From Prevotellaceae bacterium UBA6417 (GTDB lineage: Bacteria; Bacteroidota; Bacteroidia; Bacteroidales; Bacteroidaceae), in assembly GCA_002439755.1 (NCBI GenBank), contig DJPH01000035.1, positions 1 through 16,836 of the forward strand: 16,836 nucleotides of DNA, written 5' to 3'. Positions 7,234-15,421 of this stretch are shown piece by piece (the stretch's first letter is position 1; every line of letters starts with the position of its first letter). Under the pieces are notes generated by a model that was given only the letters and a program-made list of their open reading frames with translations, made no database searches and had not been told where the DNA came from. The translations under genes and the position numbers were made by a program.

Positions 7234-8988
7234 TTAATTTTCGTACAGTTTCTTGATTTCTTCTACCATTCCTCTTATGGTATTATTTTCCAAACGCGAA
7301 TACAATGTCTGTCTCAAATCAATCAAATTTTTATTACTCGGATGAAGTGGGCCATTATAAACTAATCCTAACAAACTAAATGTTTCAGGCAGGTCAACAC
7401 CTAAATGCTCCACATAATCTAGTTTCTTTTTTGTTCCCAAAGTCTTACTAAGGAACTCCTCTTTTTGTTCATCCGTTTTCAACCTCTGATAACAATACTT
7501 TTCTATCATTTCTCGAAGAGCCACACACACTGCTAATGAGTCATATTTACGATTAAAAAGATACTCATCGGCCTGATTTAGGCAGTAATTCTTAAACGTT
7601 GAAATATCGTTCCAATTAGGATCTTTCATTCCTATTATCTTTTCCATATTTCTTGATTGGTCAGGATGAAAGTGTAGCATATATTTCGAAATTAAGTCTG
7701 CGTTTTCTTTACTCTCCCTCTCCAATTCTTCCCGCTTCCTGAGCACTTTCAGCATATTGTCACTTGCATTTGGATACTGTAAAGGATTAAGATAATAGAC
7801 TCTCATATCTCTAAATGCGAACGTACTAAAATAGGTAGGATTGATATGGCTTAGAATTATTGGATATATTGTTTTTCCTTCATCTTTAAGCTCTTGAATA
7901 AAGGTATTTATATAGTGTTGGGCCGCAACAAGATTAGCATCATCAAGGTAATCAAACACTTCATCTATCAATAGGATATTATCATGTTTTGTAAAGGAAT
8001 TCTTAGCCTTTTGCAACATTCCCAACAAAATTAGGATATCTCTTTCACCGTTAGATATTCTCTGAGCATCGCCAATTCTGAGAATCAGCTTACCATGCTC
8101 TATATGAGGCTTTATGTCTTTCCATGTTTTCCTAAGAGCATCAAATAGCGCCTTAGTTCTCACTTCATTAATTTTATAATTTGCATATTCAACACGTTCC
8201 TTAAATGCACCGCTTTTGCGATTTGCGAGAGTTACTAATCGTACTGCCTTTAGCATGATTTTTATGTCGCTATCATCTGAACTAAAACGTTTAATAATCC
8301 CTTTTGCAAATACTATTGGAGCAATAGACTCTAAAATCTTTTTATTTTTTGATTCTATCTTTTCTTGTCTTTCTGCAATCGTACCAGAATATGTCTTGAT
8401 TTTATCAATCTGACGCCTGATTTTGTTTGATAACCCTTGAGGTAATTTTAAACGTTCATAATCACACAATGCCATAAAGCGTTTGTCTGCTAAAAGACCT
8501 TTGATTGAAGGAATACAACCTTGTGGAAGTATATTCGCATCATAAGCCTCTTCAAAGTCATCTGATAAATTCGAATCACTGGGCATCTTTCCTAACAGTT
8601 CTATATCAGGAACCGTAATTTTAGCTTTGCCCATCTTAACGCCATTGCGTATGCCAGGTGAAGCTGCCTTCAGACCATTATTAATAACAAAAATTCCAAA
8701 TCGTTTACTTATTTCATTCTTATACTCATCTGCCTTATATATATTGTAGTCTGGTTCATCAGTAAGAATTATGAGCTCAGGCTTGTTTGCTACATTACTC
8801 TCATACGCATCATCTCCATCTAATTTCATACGACAACGATTTAGCCACTGAAAAGCGAAAGCAAATGAAGATTTTCCAGAGCCATTTGGAGCTACAAGAA
8901 TACTTGGTTTATTTGGAATCATGTCAAGATGAATTGTCTTGTCTTTAATTCCTCGCACATTCTTAATTTGTATACTTCTAATTTTCAT
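7234..8988 (-). CDS. SMC/RecF-like AAA ATPase of unknown function, possible defence gene
   Basis: 584 aa. The N-terminal MKIRSIQIKNVRGIKD is the standard opening of RecF/SMC/OLD-type ATPases. Walker A is APNGSGKSS at 33-41, an ABC-like signature SNGERD lies at 312-317, Walker B ILLIDE at 338-343 is followed by a D-loop-like VFDYLDD, and an H-loop candidate is H381. A charged, probably helical insert spans about 185-300. The C-terminal region (about 430-584) is alpha-helical in character with no Toprim DxD motif, so it is not a complete OLD nuclease, and I do not recognise the domain. The gene is visibly more AT-rich than most neighbours and interrupts a set of polysaccharide genes, which suggests acquisition. 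A role in phage defence is plausible but unproven, and no partner nuclease or toxin gene is adjacent. Confidence 0.8.
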   Translation of the reverse strand: MKIRSIQIKNVRGIKDKTIHLDMIPNKPSILVAPNGSGKSSFAFAFQWLNRCRMKLDGDDAYESNVANKPELIILTDEPDYNIYKADEYKNEISKRFGIFVINNGLKAASPGIRNGVKMGKAKITVPDIELLGKMPSDSNLSDDFEEAYDANILPQGCIPSIKGLLADKRFMALCDYERLKLPQGLSNKIRRQIDKIKTYSGTIAERQEKIESKNKKILESIAPIVFAKGIIKRFSSDDSDIKIMLKAVRLVTLANRKSGAFKERVEYANYKINEVRTKALFDALRKTWKDIKPHIEHGKLILRIGDAQRISNGERDILILLGMLQKAKNSFTKHDNILLIDEVFDYLDDANLVAAQHYINTFIQELKDEGKTIYPIILSHINPTYFSTFAFRDMRVYYLNPLQYPNASDNMLKVLRKREELERESKENADLISKYMLHFHPDQSRNMEKIIGMKDPNWNDISTFKNYCLNQADEYLFNRKYDSLAVCVALREMIEKYCYQRLKTDEQKEEFLSKTLGTKKKLDYVEHLGVDLPETFSLLGLVYNGPLHPSNKNLIDLRQTLYSRLENNTIRGMVEEIKKLYEN

Positions 8989-9085
8989 TGTTGATCCATA
9001 TTATCCGGCAGCATTAACTCCCATCCTATAAAACCTATTTTGATATAATAAAGCAGAAGTTCAATAAGTCAAGAATACAATTGTT

Positions 9086-10471
9086 TTATATACGATTTAG
9101 CAATTTTGTATTTACACTTTTAAGAAGTATACAGCAAAGCCAATAAGACCATACCAAATTTTTCAAGGGACCTAAAAACGAACTACGACAGAAGAACACG
9201 ATTCCTGTAAAAAGGACAATATAAATGCAGGCTGCCTTAGCATTAGTCCCCATGTTATTTTCCAAATACTTAACAAACAATCCTAAGCCATAAAACAGCA
9301 AAATTACCCCTATAAAACCAAAGGCCATATAAACATCAACTACACAATTACTGCCAAGCTCATAATCCAAACGACTTTCGCCTAAGTCTTCTCTTGTATA
9401 ATCGGTAAGTATTTGCTGAGAGGTTAAATCTGCGACTGTCGTTCCTAAAAAATACGTCGTAAACAAACTCGGCAAGAACGGAATCGGAGATAACAAATTC
9501 GGAATGTAATTATAGCCATATGTATACCCATGCTTTGGGTCATCAACATATTGCATTCCTACATACAAATTCCTATTGTTGATTATCAAGTCTGCGGGTA
9601 AATTCCAAAGACTACTAACTTGACCATTTTGCCAAGACTTCACTTCGAAAAGTTCTTTGCTGTTTGTTATTTGCGTACCATTACGAACTTGCACAACTAA
9701 AAAGAATGCAAGTACACCAACAAATAAGCCAACAATCATTTTGACAGAGTTTATAGACCTCACATAATATGAATACAAAAACACAAACATCAACGTCAAG
9801 GACAATACATATTCTCTACTTCCCAACAAAAGGCATCCTATAGCGAACGACAAGCACAAGAATATATGAACTCGTAGCTTATTGAAAAAGAATTTTGTAT
9901 TTCCTTTCATTTCAAAGCGATTAATATAGCACAACAATAATGACAATGTACTTTCAAGCATGACAAATAATGAGCCGGACTGAAATGGGACTTTTGCATC
10001 TGCATAGTTTATACCTATTTGTGGTATTATCTCGAATAGGTTATAAAGCAAGACCATCACTGAAAAACATAAAACAGCTTTATAATTCTTTCTGTTTAAA
10101 AATAATATCTTATGGTGTGATGCAACTTTCACCATTTTTCTTCGAGAATAGCCACTAATAAATAACACAAAAGCGAGTAAACTCATTGCAGAACCCGAAT
10201 TAATATAGTATGGAGAAAAGCTATATTTGAATTGTAATACAAACATAGAATCAAAGGGGTAGATGAATACTGGATACGCAAAATTAACAAAAAAGTACAC
10301 AAAGAAAAGCAACGATGGATAGCTTAAGGCTTTTATTCGCTCCTTTCTTGCAAATATGCAGAAAACTAAGACGTATACAACTAGTATTATTATATTATAT
10401 GTATACGAATATGCTCTCGGTGCACTCATGTACAATATCAAAGAAAGAACTGAAATAAAAAGGTAGAACAT
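9086..10471 (-). CDS. Wzy-type polysaccharide repeat-unit polymerase
   Basis: 461 aa, hydrophobic over most of its length with about ten to twelve membrane segments. A GSREYV motif sits at 217-222, a large extracytoplasmic loop spans about 262-377, and a terminal block GSNCVVDVYMAFGFIG lies at 373-388. The topology and the block before the last helices are typical of Wzy O-antigen or capsule polymerases, which join lipid-linked repeat units on the periplasmic side. Sequence conservation is low in this family, so the call rests on topology and on its place beside wzx and glycosyltransferases. The ATG is 20 bases after the preceding stop. It is AT-rich, as wzy genes usually are. Confidence 0.85.
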   Translation of the reverse strand: MFYLFISVLSLILYMSAPRAYSYTYNIIILVVYVLVFCIFARKERIKALSYPSLLFFVYFFVNFAYPVFIYPFDSMFVLQFKYSFSPYYINSGSAMSLLAFVLFISGYSRRKMVKVASHHKILFLNRKNYKAVLCFSVMVLLYNLFEIIPQIGINYADAKVPFQSGSLFVMLESTLSLLLCYINRFEMKGNTKFFFNKLRVHIFLCLSFAIGCLLLGSREYVLSLTLMFVFLYSYYVRSINSVKMIVGLFVGVLAFFLVVQVRNGTQITNSKELFEVKSWQNGQVSSLWNLPADLIINNRNLYVGMQYVDDPKHGYTYGYNYIPNLLSPIPFLPSLFTTYFLGTTVADLTSQQILTDYTREDLGESRLDYELGSNCVVDVYMAFGFIGVILLFYGLGLFVKYLENNMGTNAKAACIYIVLFTGIVFFCRSSFLGPLKNLVWSYWLCCILLKSVNTKLLNRI

Positions 10472-10491
10472 AATGTTTTAGTTTTTTCATT

Positions 10492-11742
10492 TTATGACTC
10501 CATTTCATCAATCAATACCTTTGCCGAAGTTTCTGGCAAGGCTTCGGGTATGATTGCCGCTACCTCTTCAAAGGTGTGCTTTGGCGGTCTGCTTGCTATG
10601 AAGTCTACAATAGCCTTTCCATTATGTTCGGGCGAATCATGCTGTGAGAGCATGAGGCAGTTTCCCATCTTTCCCAAAAGGGCATTTACGGGATCTTTCT
10701 CATCACAATAAAAGTGGATTACAGGTGAGCCCGTGGCCACATATTCAAAATTCTTGCTTGCCATCTGCGTAATGTTTGAGTTTCCTATTGACAGAAGTAT
10801 GTCGGCAGCCTTCATAGCAGCATGTGCAGTATCGACATCCACTGAACCGTGGCAGACTACCTGCTCGGGACATTGGCGCTCAAACTCGCGTATGTCATCA
10901 TCGCAGTTACCGCGAGCATACAAGTGCACCCTAATATCCTGCTGTTCCTTTATGGCGAATGCCAATGATTTAAAACTATCTAATGGAGAACGTATTGCTT
11001 TTAACAGACTTCCAGTAAAAACGATATTAAGTCGTGATACGTTGTAAGCCACTTCTTTATCCGACCTGATAGGAATGAGCAAAGGGTGTTCTACCCGTAT
11101 AAATTTGTATTCAAGCTCCGGATAAGCACTGCACACATGACGCATCCACGACGGCATGGTGAGAATCTTGTCACATAAGGCAAAAACCTTTTTCTCCAAG
11201 AGGATATGGGCGGCCATCTTCATCTTTCTGTTCCATTTGGTCCTGTGCAAGGCATCACTGGCTGCAAAACGATCGAAAAGATATGGAACGACCTTGACTG
11301 CATGATTCTTTTCCGACTTAAAATGCGTTGCTGCCAATATTCCTTCAAAAGGAAAACAGAAAGGCACAATGGCGTCAATCGGTTTATCTTGTTCAATGAT
11401 TATCAACGTCTTGACATAAGCCTTTACCATGTCCCATTTTACATTTCTGCGCTGCAAGATGCTTTGCATGTATCTCATTGAACGGCCAAAGAGCCCTATC
11501 CATCTCGACAGCCGGTCTTTTTGATTGCCGCGAACGATGCAACGCAACCAAAAACTGTCTATCCGGTATATGGACTGCGGCTCCTCTATATGTTTAGCTT
11601 CAGCCTTTGAAGTGCGTTGGCCTACGACGGTAACATTGTGACCCATACGCTCCAAAGCTTCCGAAAAGTTTTTGGCACAATTGCCCACTGCCGAGTAGTT
11701 CGGATAATAGTTACCCGTTAAAACCACGATATGCATATTCAA
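10492..11742 (-). CDS. Glycosyltransferase, GT-B fold (GT4-like)
   Basis: 416 aa. The N-terminus (MNMHIVVLTGNYYPNYSAVG) is a GT-B opening with a gly-rich turn for the acceptor domain. RLNIVFTGSL at about 237-246 opens the donor-binding domain, and NFEYVATGSPVIHF at 331-344 is the C-terminal motif block. The usual E-x7-E pattern is not clear, so this is a divergent member. It probably adds one sugar of the repeat unit in the cytoplasm. Donor and acceptor cannot be read from sequence. It starts 9 bases after the wzx stop, and an ATG two codons later is an alternative start. Confidence 0.8.
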   Translation of the reverse strand: MNMHIVVLTGNYYPNYSAVGNCAKNFSEALERMGHNVTVVGQRTSKAEAKHIEEPQSIYRIDSFWLRCIVRGNQKDRLSRWIGLFGRSMRYMQSILQRRNVKWDMVKAYVKTLIIIEQDKPIDAIVPFCFPFEGILAATHFKSEKNHAVKVVPYLFDRFAASDALHRTKWNRKMKMAAHILLEKKVFALCDKILTMPSWMRHVCSAYPELEYKFIRVEHPLLIPIRSDKEVAYNVSRLNIVFTGSLLKAIRSPLDSFKSLAFAIKEQQDIRVHLYARGNCDDDIREFERQCPEQVVCHGSVDVDTAHAAMKAADILLSIGNSNITQMASKNFEYVATGSPVIHFYCDEKDPVNALLGKMGNCLMLSQHDSPEHNGKAIVDFIASRPPKHTFEEVAAIIPEALPETSAKVLIDEMES

Positions 11743-11751
11743 ATCTGTTTG

Positions 11752-13203
11752 CTAATGCCTGAAACGCTTTTGGATGTTTGCAAGCAGGTGATATTGTTTG
11801 TTAAGGACGTGCAGGCTCCAGCTCAAAGTTGCAACCATGCCGACAACAGCGATGTTCCCCCAAAAGACCGACAACAGATACGACAAGGCAACCAATACTA
11901 CGGCAAACAGCAATGTTTGTCTGCTGATTGATGTCAGGCGAGCCTTATATCTATGGTATGAGACAGCAAACAGAATCGCCGCCACCAAGACGCTCGCCAC
12001 AATGTTGGCCAGTCCGATACCCGTGAGTCCGCCAAAGTAGTAGGCAACGATGCCTATCAGAAAGTTCAGTCCATTGCCCAACAATCCGTCATAAATGAAA
12101 TAGGCCTTACGGTCGCCATTCGCCAGTATGATATATGACATGACCATCCATACCCCGCGAAACAAGAGAGCTACTGCCATGAGCTTCAGCATAGGCGAAA
12201 CAACCAAAAAATCGGACGACAACAACAGCCTCACAATAATCGGTGCAAAGCAAACCACCATGGAAGCTATCGATGCAACGGCCAATACTACGATGTTAAA
12301 TTGCTCATTGACCAGCAGATTCTGTTCGTCTCTGTTTTTTACGGCAGCAGACAGCCGTGGGAAGAAATCGGCTGCCAGTATCGAAGTGACAACAAGTATG
12401 CTCTGGGTGGCAATGGCCGCAGCACCTTGATAAAGTCCCACATCGTTGATGCTTCCAAGAAGACGTATTGAAATGTTGGTCAGAAAAGTAAAGAATGTCA
12501 CGAGGAACGAACCTAACATCAAGACGAAGCCTAATGTGATCATCGGCCTGCCATCTTTCAATGCCTGCTTCAGACTTATTGCAGGCTTCCCCGTGTTCAT
12601 ATTGCGCGTAAAACGGAGATATATCAGCCAGTAGGCAAAATTGGCGATGGCGATGGACAGTGCCACACCTTTCATCTTAAAGAAGTAATAACACGGTACG
12701 CACACTACTAAACTCGTCAGAGAGCCGACTATGGATGAAACGGCCAAAGCCTTGACTTGCCTTGTTCCTTGAAGAATGGAGATTTCGCCTTGCATCAATG
12801 TGAAAAACATCGTGCCAAAGCCCAATACCACAAACGAAACGATATAGGAAGTATCGCCCAATGATATATAGCTTAAAGGCCAGGCTCCCAACAGGCAGAC
12901 TAACAAGCCCAAGAGAGCTGATAAAGAAAGCAAGCGTCTGAATACATGTATTTTGGCAAAAAGCCTTGCACTATCTTCGTCTGAACAGGCTTGCGAAATC
13001 TCCCTCACGCTGCTTTGCATGATGCCACAGGCACACACATTGTTGACAATATGCAAGACCGATTGCAGTATGGCATTCAATCCCATACCGGCACTGCCCA
13101 GCATCACCGCAATAAGTTTTGCACGAAGTACGATGGTGAGCATTTGCACTATCTGCGCTCCGCCGAACACAAGGTTCGACCTTATCATGCTTGCTTTTGC
13201 CAT
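11752..13203 (-). CDS. Wzx-type polysaccharide flippase (O-antigen translocase)
   Basis: 483 aa from ATG 13203. A longer form from 13242 would start inside a strong hairpin loop and adds non-family residues, so the shorter start is preferred. MIRSNLVFGGAQIVQML near the start, with AKLIAVMLGSAGMGL after it, is the signature opening of the WzxE/O-antigen translocase group. About twelve to fourteen membrane segments follow. The protein moves the undecaprenyl-linked repeat unit across the inner membrane. It is preceded by an unusual leader holding the hairpin at 13221-13256, only 17 bases upstream of the start. Confidence 0.9.
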   Translation of the reverse strand: MAKASMIRSNLVFGGAQIVQMLTIVLRAKLIAVMLGSAGMGLNAILQSVLHIVNNVCACGIMQSSVREISQACSDEDSARLFAKIHVFRRLLSLSALLGLLVCLLGAWPLSYISLGDTSYIVSFVVLGFGTMFFTLMQGEISILQGTRQVKALAVSSIVGSLTSLVVCVPCYYFFKMKGVALSIAIANFAYWLIYLRFTRNMNTGKPAISLKQALKDGRPMITLGFVLMLGSFLVTFFTFLTNISIRLLGSINDVGLYQGAAAIATQSILVVTSILAADFFPRLSAAVKNRDEQNLLVNEQFNIVVLAVASIASMVVCFAPIIVRLLLSSDFLVVSPMLKLMAVALLFRGVWMVMSYIILANGDRKAYFIYDGLLGNGLNFLIGIVAYYFGGLTGIGLANIVASVLVAAILFAVSYHRYKARLTSISRQTLLFAVVLVALSYLLSVFWGNIAVVGMVATLSWSLHVLNKQYHLLANIQKRFRH

Positions 13204-13220
13204 TAAAAGCCTATGAGTTT

Positions 13221-13256
13221 GAAAAGAGCAGGCACCTTTCAATGCCTACTCTTTTC
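13221..13256 (-). promoter_or_regulatory. 14-bp stem hairpin in the wzx leader (terminator or attenuator)
   Basis: Arms 13221-13234 and 13243-13256 pair over 14 positions with an 8-nt loop. On the minus strand the only imperfection is one U-G wobble. The descending arm ends CUCUUUUC, so a U-rich segment lies in the stem rather than after it. The hairpin ends 17 nt before the wzx start, so it could terminate licD transcripts partially or hinder wzx translation. It also overlaps the stop codon of the short ORF 13246-13377. Confidence 0.65.
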
Positions 13257-13377
13257 GATTTGCTAAATATTCGGATATCCATTCGTATCTCAGGCTTGTC
13301 AAGCCAAGACACATGAAGGATGCAAGAAAAGTTATCCCCCAGTAAGCTGAAATGCTTGATTCTGCGCCTATTTCCAC
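13246..13377 (-). CDS. Short hydrophobic ORF, possible remnant of a membrane protein
   Basis: A 43-aa reading frame opens at GTG 13377, inside the last codons of licD in another frame. It contains a clear membrane-like stretch (AYWGITFLASFMCLGL) followed by a charged amphipathic tail (RYEWISEYLANRKE) and a TAG inside the wzx-leader hairpin. It looks like the C-terminal helix and tail of a larger membrane protein such as an older flippase or acyltransferase. It could equally be a small membrane protein coupled to licD. No family is recognised and there is no strong start, so the call is tentative. Confidence 0.35.
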   Translation of the reverse strand: MEIGAESSISAYWGITFLASFMCLGLTSLRYEWISEYLANRKE

Positions 13378-14171
13378 CAGGCTTCAAAAGCATGATGGGA
13401 CACTTGTTTTTCCTTAGGAGGCAACTGACGCCAGTCGCCATAGCCATTTGTCAGATATTCGTCATAGTCTGCAAATGCCATATATTCACGATCTTCAAAC
13501 GGCAAGAGCGTTAAATTGTCAAACAAGGATTTTTTAAACGGATGCTTCTGAAACAATCCTTGGCAGCACTCAAAGACCCGTGATGCCGGCTGTTCATTAA
13601 AACGCTGGGCCACATTCTGTATCTGTTTGGCCAGTTGCCGTGATGAAATTGGCAAAAACACCAATTTGCAAAAAGCCAAAAAAGCATTTTTCAAGAAAGG
13701 CCGTCCACTGCGGAATGTGGTTACTTTCATTTCATAAACATATTGCAAAGACCGGCGTTTCTTATCATACCTCAACCACTCCTCTTCATTGTCAGGCACG
13801 AAGTCGATAGGAAAAATGTCTATGTTTACCCCCAATTCATATGACGCAGTAGTTTCTTCCTTGATAATTGTAGTGCTGTCGTAGGCCTTTCCATAGGCAC
13901 GTTGCCATTTTTCATCACGTTCTAAAGTGACAAATTTGTAATGTTCCTCATAAATATCGGGAAACTCGCGGATAAGTTTATTGTAATCTTCGCGCAACAT
14001 ATAGATGTCAATATCGTCATCCCAGGGTATATACCCCTTATGCCGCGCACATCCTAACATGGAGCCACACCCTAATGAGTACTTTATTTCATGCTCAAGG
14101 CAAAAATGGTGAATGGCCGACAGTACGTCCATCTGTATCATCTTCAATTCTTCTTTACCAATACGTTTCAT
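13368..14171 (-). CDS. LicD-family phosphotransferase
   Basis: 267 aa from ATG 14171. A TTG eight codons earlier would overlap the upstream gene and is less likely. The LicD core SLGCGSMLGCARHKGYIPWD leads into DDDID at 51-55 (ATG numbering), and NIDIFPIDFVP lies at about 116-126. The acidic DDDID motif is the nucleotidyltransferase-fold metal site. LicD proteins move a phospho-alcohol such as phosphocholine from a CDP carrier to a sugar. The upstream fusion protein has a LicC-like nucleotidyltransferase domain that could make the CDP donor. No licA-type choline kinase or licB transporter lies in the window, so the substituent may not be choline (inference). Confidence 0.88.
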   Translation of the reverse strand: MKRIGKEELKMIQMDVLSAIHHFCLEHEIKYSLGCGSMLGCARHKGYIPWDDDIDIYMLREDYNKLIREFPDIYEEHYKFVTLERDEKWQRAYGKAYDSTTIIKEETTASYELGVNIDIFPIDFVPDNEEEWLRYDKKRRSLQYVYEMKVTTFRSGRPFLKNAFLAFCKLVFLPISSRQLAKQIQNVAQRFNEQPASRVFECCQGLFQKHPFKKSLFDNLTLLPFEDREYMAFADYDEYLTNGYGDWRQLPPKEKQVSHHAFEAWWK

Positions 14172-14185
14172 CAGGATTCGTGATT

Positions 14186-15421
14186 TCAGGCCCAATTTTT
14201 AATTACCTCAGACACTCGGATATAATCATTATAGGTGTCTATGTCATATGCACGAACTTTCATACCTTTCATAGGGCACAACGGCTCAAGCATATTGTAA
14301 ACGTTTTGCGAGCAGTATGTCAGATGCTTTTTGTCCATACAAGCCGGACCTGTCCATTCATAATCACCACTTTCACGGCTAAAACGCATGACTTCGCCTT
14401 TTTCATTTGTCTGCACGAATATCGCATCATCGGAAGACTTGTCGGCATAACAGATAAACTCACCGGAAGCAGACAAAATGCGCTTCACATCATCCGGATG
14501 AACGAGCAAGTCACCATCCCATTCCAATGTCAGATGGTTGGCATGGCGCGCACCTAAATAGTAACTTGCGCCAGTCTTTGTCTCAAAATAACGATGGTTG
14601 TAGCAAAATATGACATCGTTGCGATACTTACGTACCTCCTGTATGATTTCTCCTCCTTGAAAGCCAATGACAACGCGCACATCCTTTATACACTCAAACA
14701 ACTTGAGTTGCCATGATATTAAGGACTTTCCATTAATATCGACCAACGCCTTGGTCAATCCAAGCCCCAAGCGCGAGCCTATACCGGCACAACTTATCAC
14801 AACAGACTTCTCGTCATCACACTCGCCGGCCAACTGCTTTAATTGTCTGACAAGTGCATTTTCATCGAAAACAACATAATCGCATACTGACATCAGGCTT
14901 TGCGCAGGATTGTGGGTCAGACCGGTAGCGATGCTTACATTAGCATGACGCATAGCCTCTAAATCGTTGTTGCCGTCGCCCACAAAAACTACAGTCTCGC
15001 CCAAGGCTTTATATTGGTCAACAATTTGTTCCTTGTGCAATATCGTTTTTAACTTCACGACATGGTCTTTCACACATTCGGCCTCCGAGCCATAGCACTG
15101 ACAACCAATCTTCTTAAACAACTCGTCACACCAACAAGTAAGATTGCCGGTAACTATAATACAATCCTCTTTATGCTCATTGATGAATTGGGCTATCCGA
15201 GAATAGAGAGGAACTGTTGCAAGCAATTCAGCTGTTTCTTTTACAGAACATCTGCCCAAAATATTAACTCGACGTATAAAACTCTCAATAAACGGCACAT
15301 TCCCCTGAATGGTACGGGCGGTTAGCTCTGCTATTTGCTCGACACAATCAAAATGTCGGGCTATGATTGGAAGAGTCTCCACCGATGTGACAGTTCCGTC
15401 CAAATCAAATAAAAATTTCAT
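14186..15421 (-). CDS. HAD phosphatase fused to a LicC/MobA-type nucleotidyltransferase
   Basis: 411 aa with two domains. Residues 1-195 are a HAD-IB (phosphoserine-phosphatase-like) domain with motif I DLDGT at 6-10, motif II TGN at 91-93, lysines near 120-123 and motif IV GDGNND at 148-153. Residues 206-411 are a nucleotidyltransferase with AGIGSRLG at 212-219, TKALVDINGKSL at 223-234 and an acidic WDGD at 301-304. The second half resembles sugar-phosphate or phosphocholine nucleotidylyltransferases. Such a pair could make and activate a phospho-compound for LicD, although HAD action here is unknown and could be regulatory or hydrolytic. The start overlaps the racemase stop as ATGA, and the stop lies 14 bases before the licD ATG. 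Confidence 0.85.
   Translation of the reverse strand: MKFLFDLDGTVTSVETLPIIARHFDCVEQIAELTARTIQGNVPFIESFIRRVNILGRCSVKETAELLATVPLYSRIAQFINEHKEDCIIVTGNLTCWCDELFKKIGCQCYGSEAECVKDHVVKLKTILHKEQIVDQYKALGETVVFVGDGNNDLEAMRHANVSIATGLTHNPAQSLMSVCDYVVFDENALVRQLKQLAGECDDEKSVVISCAGIGSRLGLGLTKALVDINGKSLISWQLKLFECIKDVRVVIGFQGGEIIQEVRKYRNDVIFCYNHRYFETKTGASYYLGARHANHLTLEWDGDLLVHPDDVKRILSASGEFICYADKSSDDAIFVQTNEKGEVMRFSRESGDYEWTGPACMDKKHLTYCSQNVYNMLEPLCPMKGMKVRAYDIDTYNDYIRVSEVIKNWA

Noticed and set aside
9045..9072. E. coli-like sigma70 promoter (TTGACT, 16 bp, TATTAT) before the ATPase
   Set aside because: Bacteroidota use a different -33/-7 pattern and AT-rich gaps give such matches by chance. No TAnnTTTG box accompanies it.
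13204..13242. Longer wzx start at 13242
   Set aside because: The added residues do not look like the family N-terminus and the ATG lies in the loop of the 14-bp hairpin.
13211..13447. 78-aa minus-strand frame over the licD end and wzx leader
   Set aside because: It has no recognisable features and overlaps the licD 3' end out of frame. The neighbouring frame with the hydrophobic ORF is a better candidate.
14172..14195. TTG start for licD, 8 codons longer
   Set aside because: An ATG at 14171 gives a full LicD domain and sits 14 bases after the upstream stop. The TTG would overlap the previous gene for no gain.
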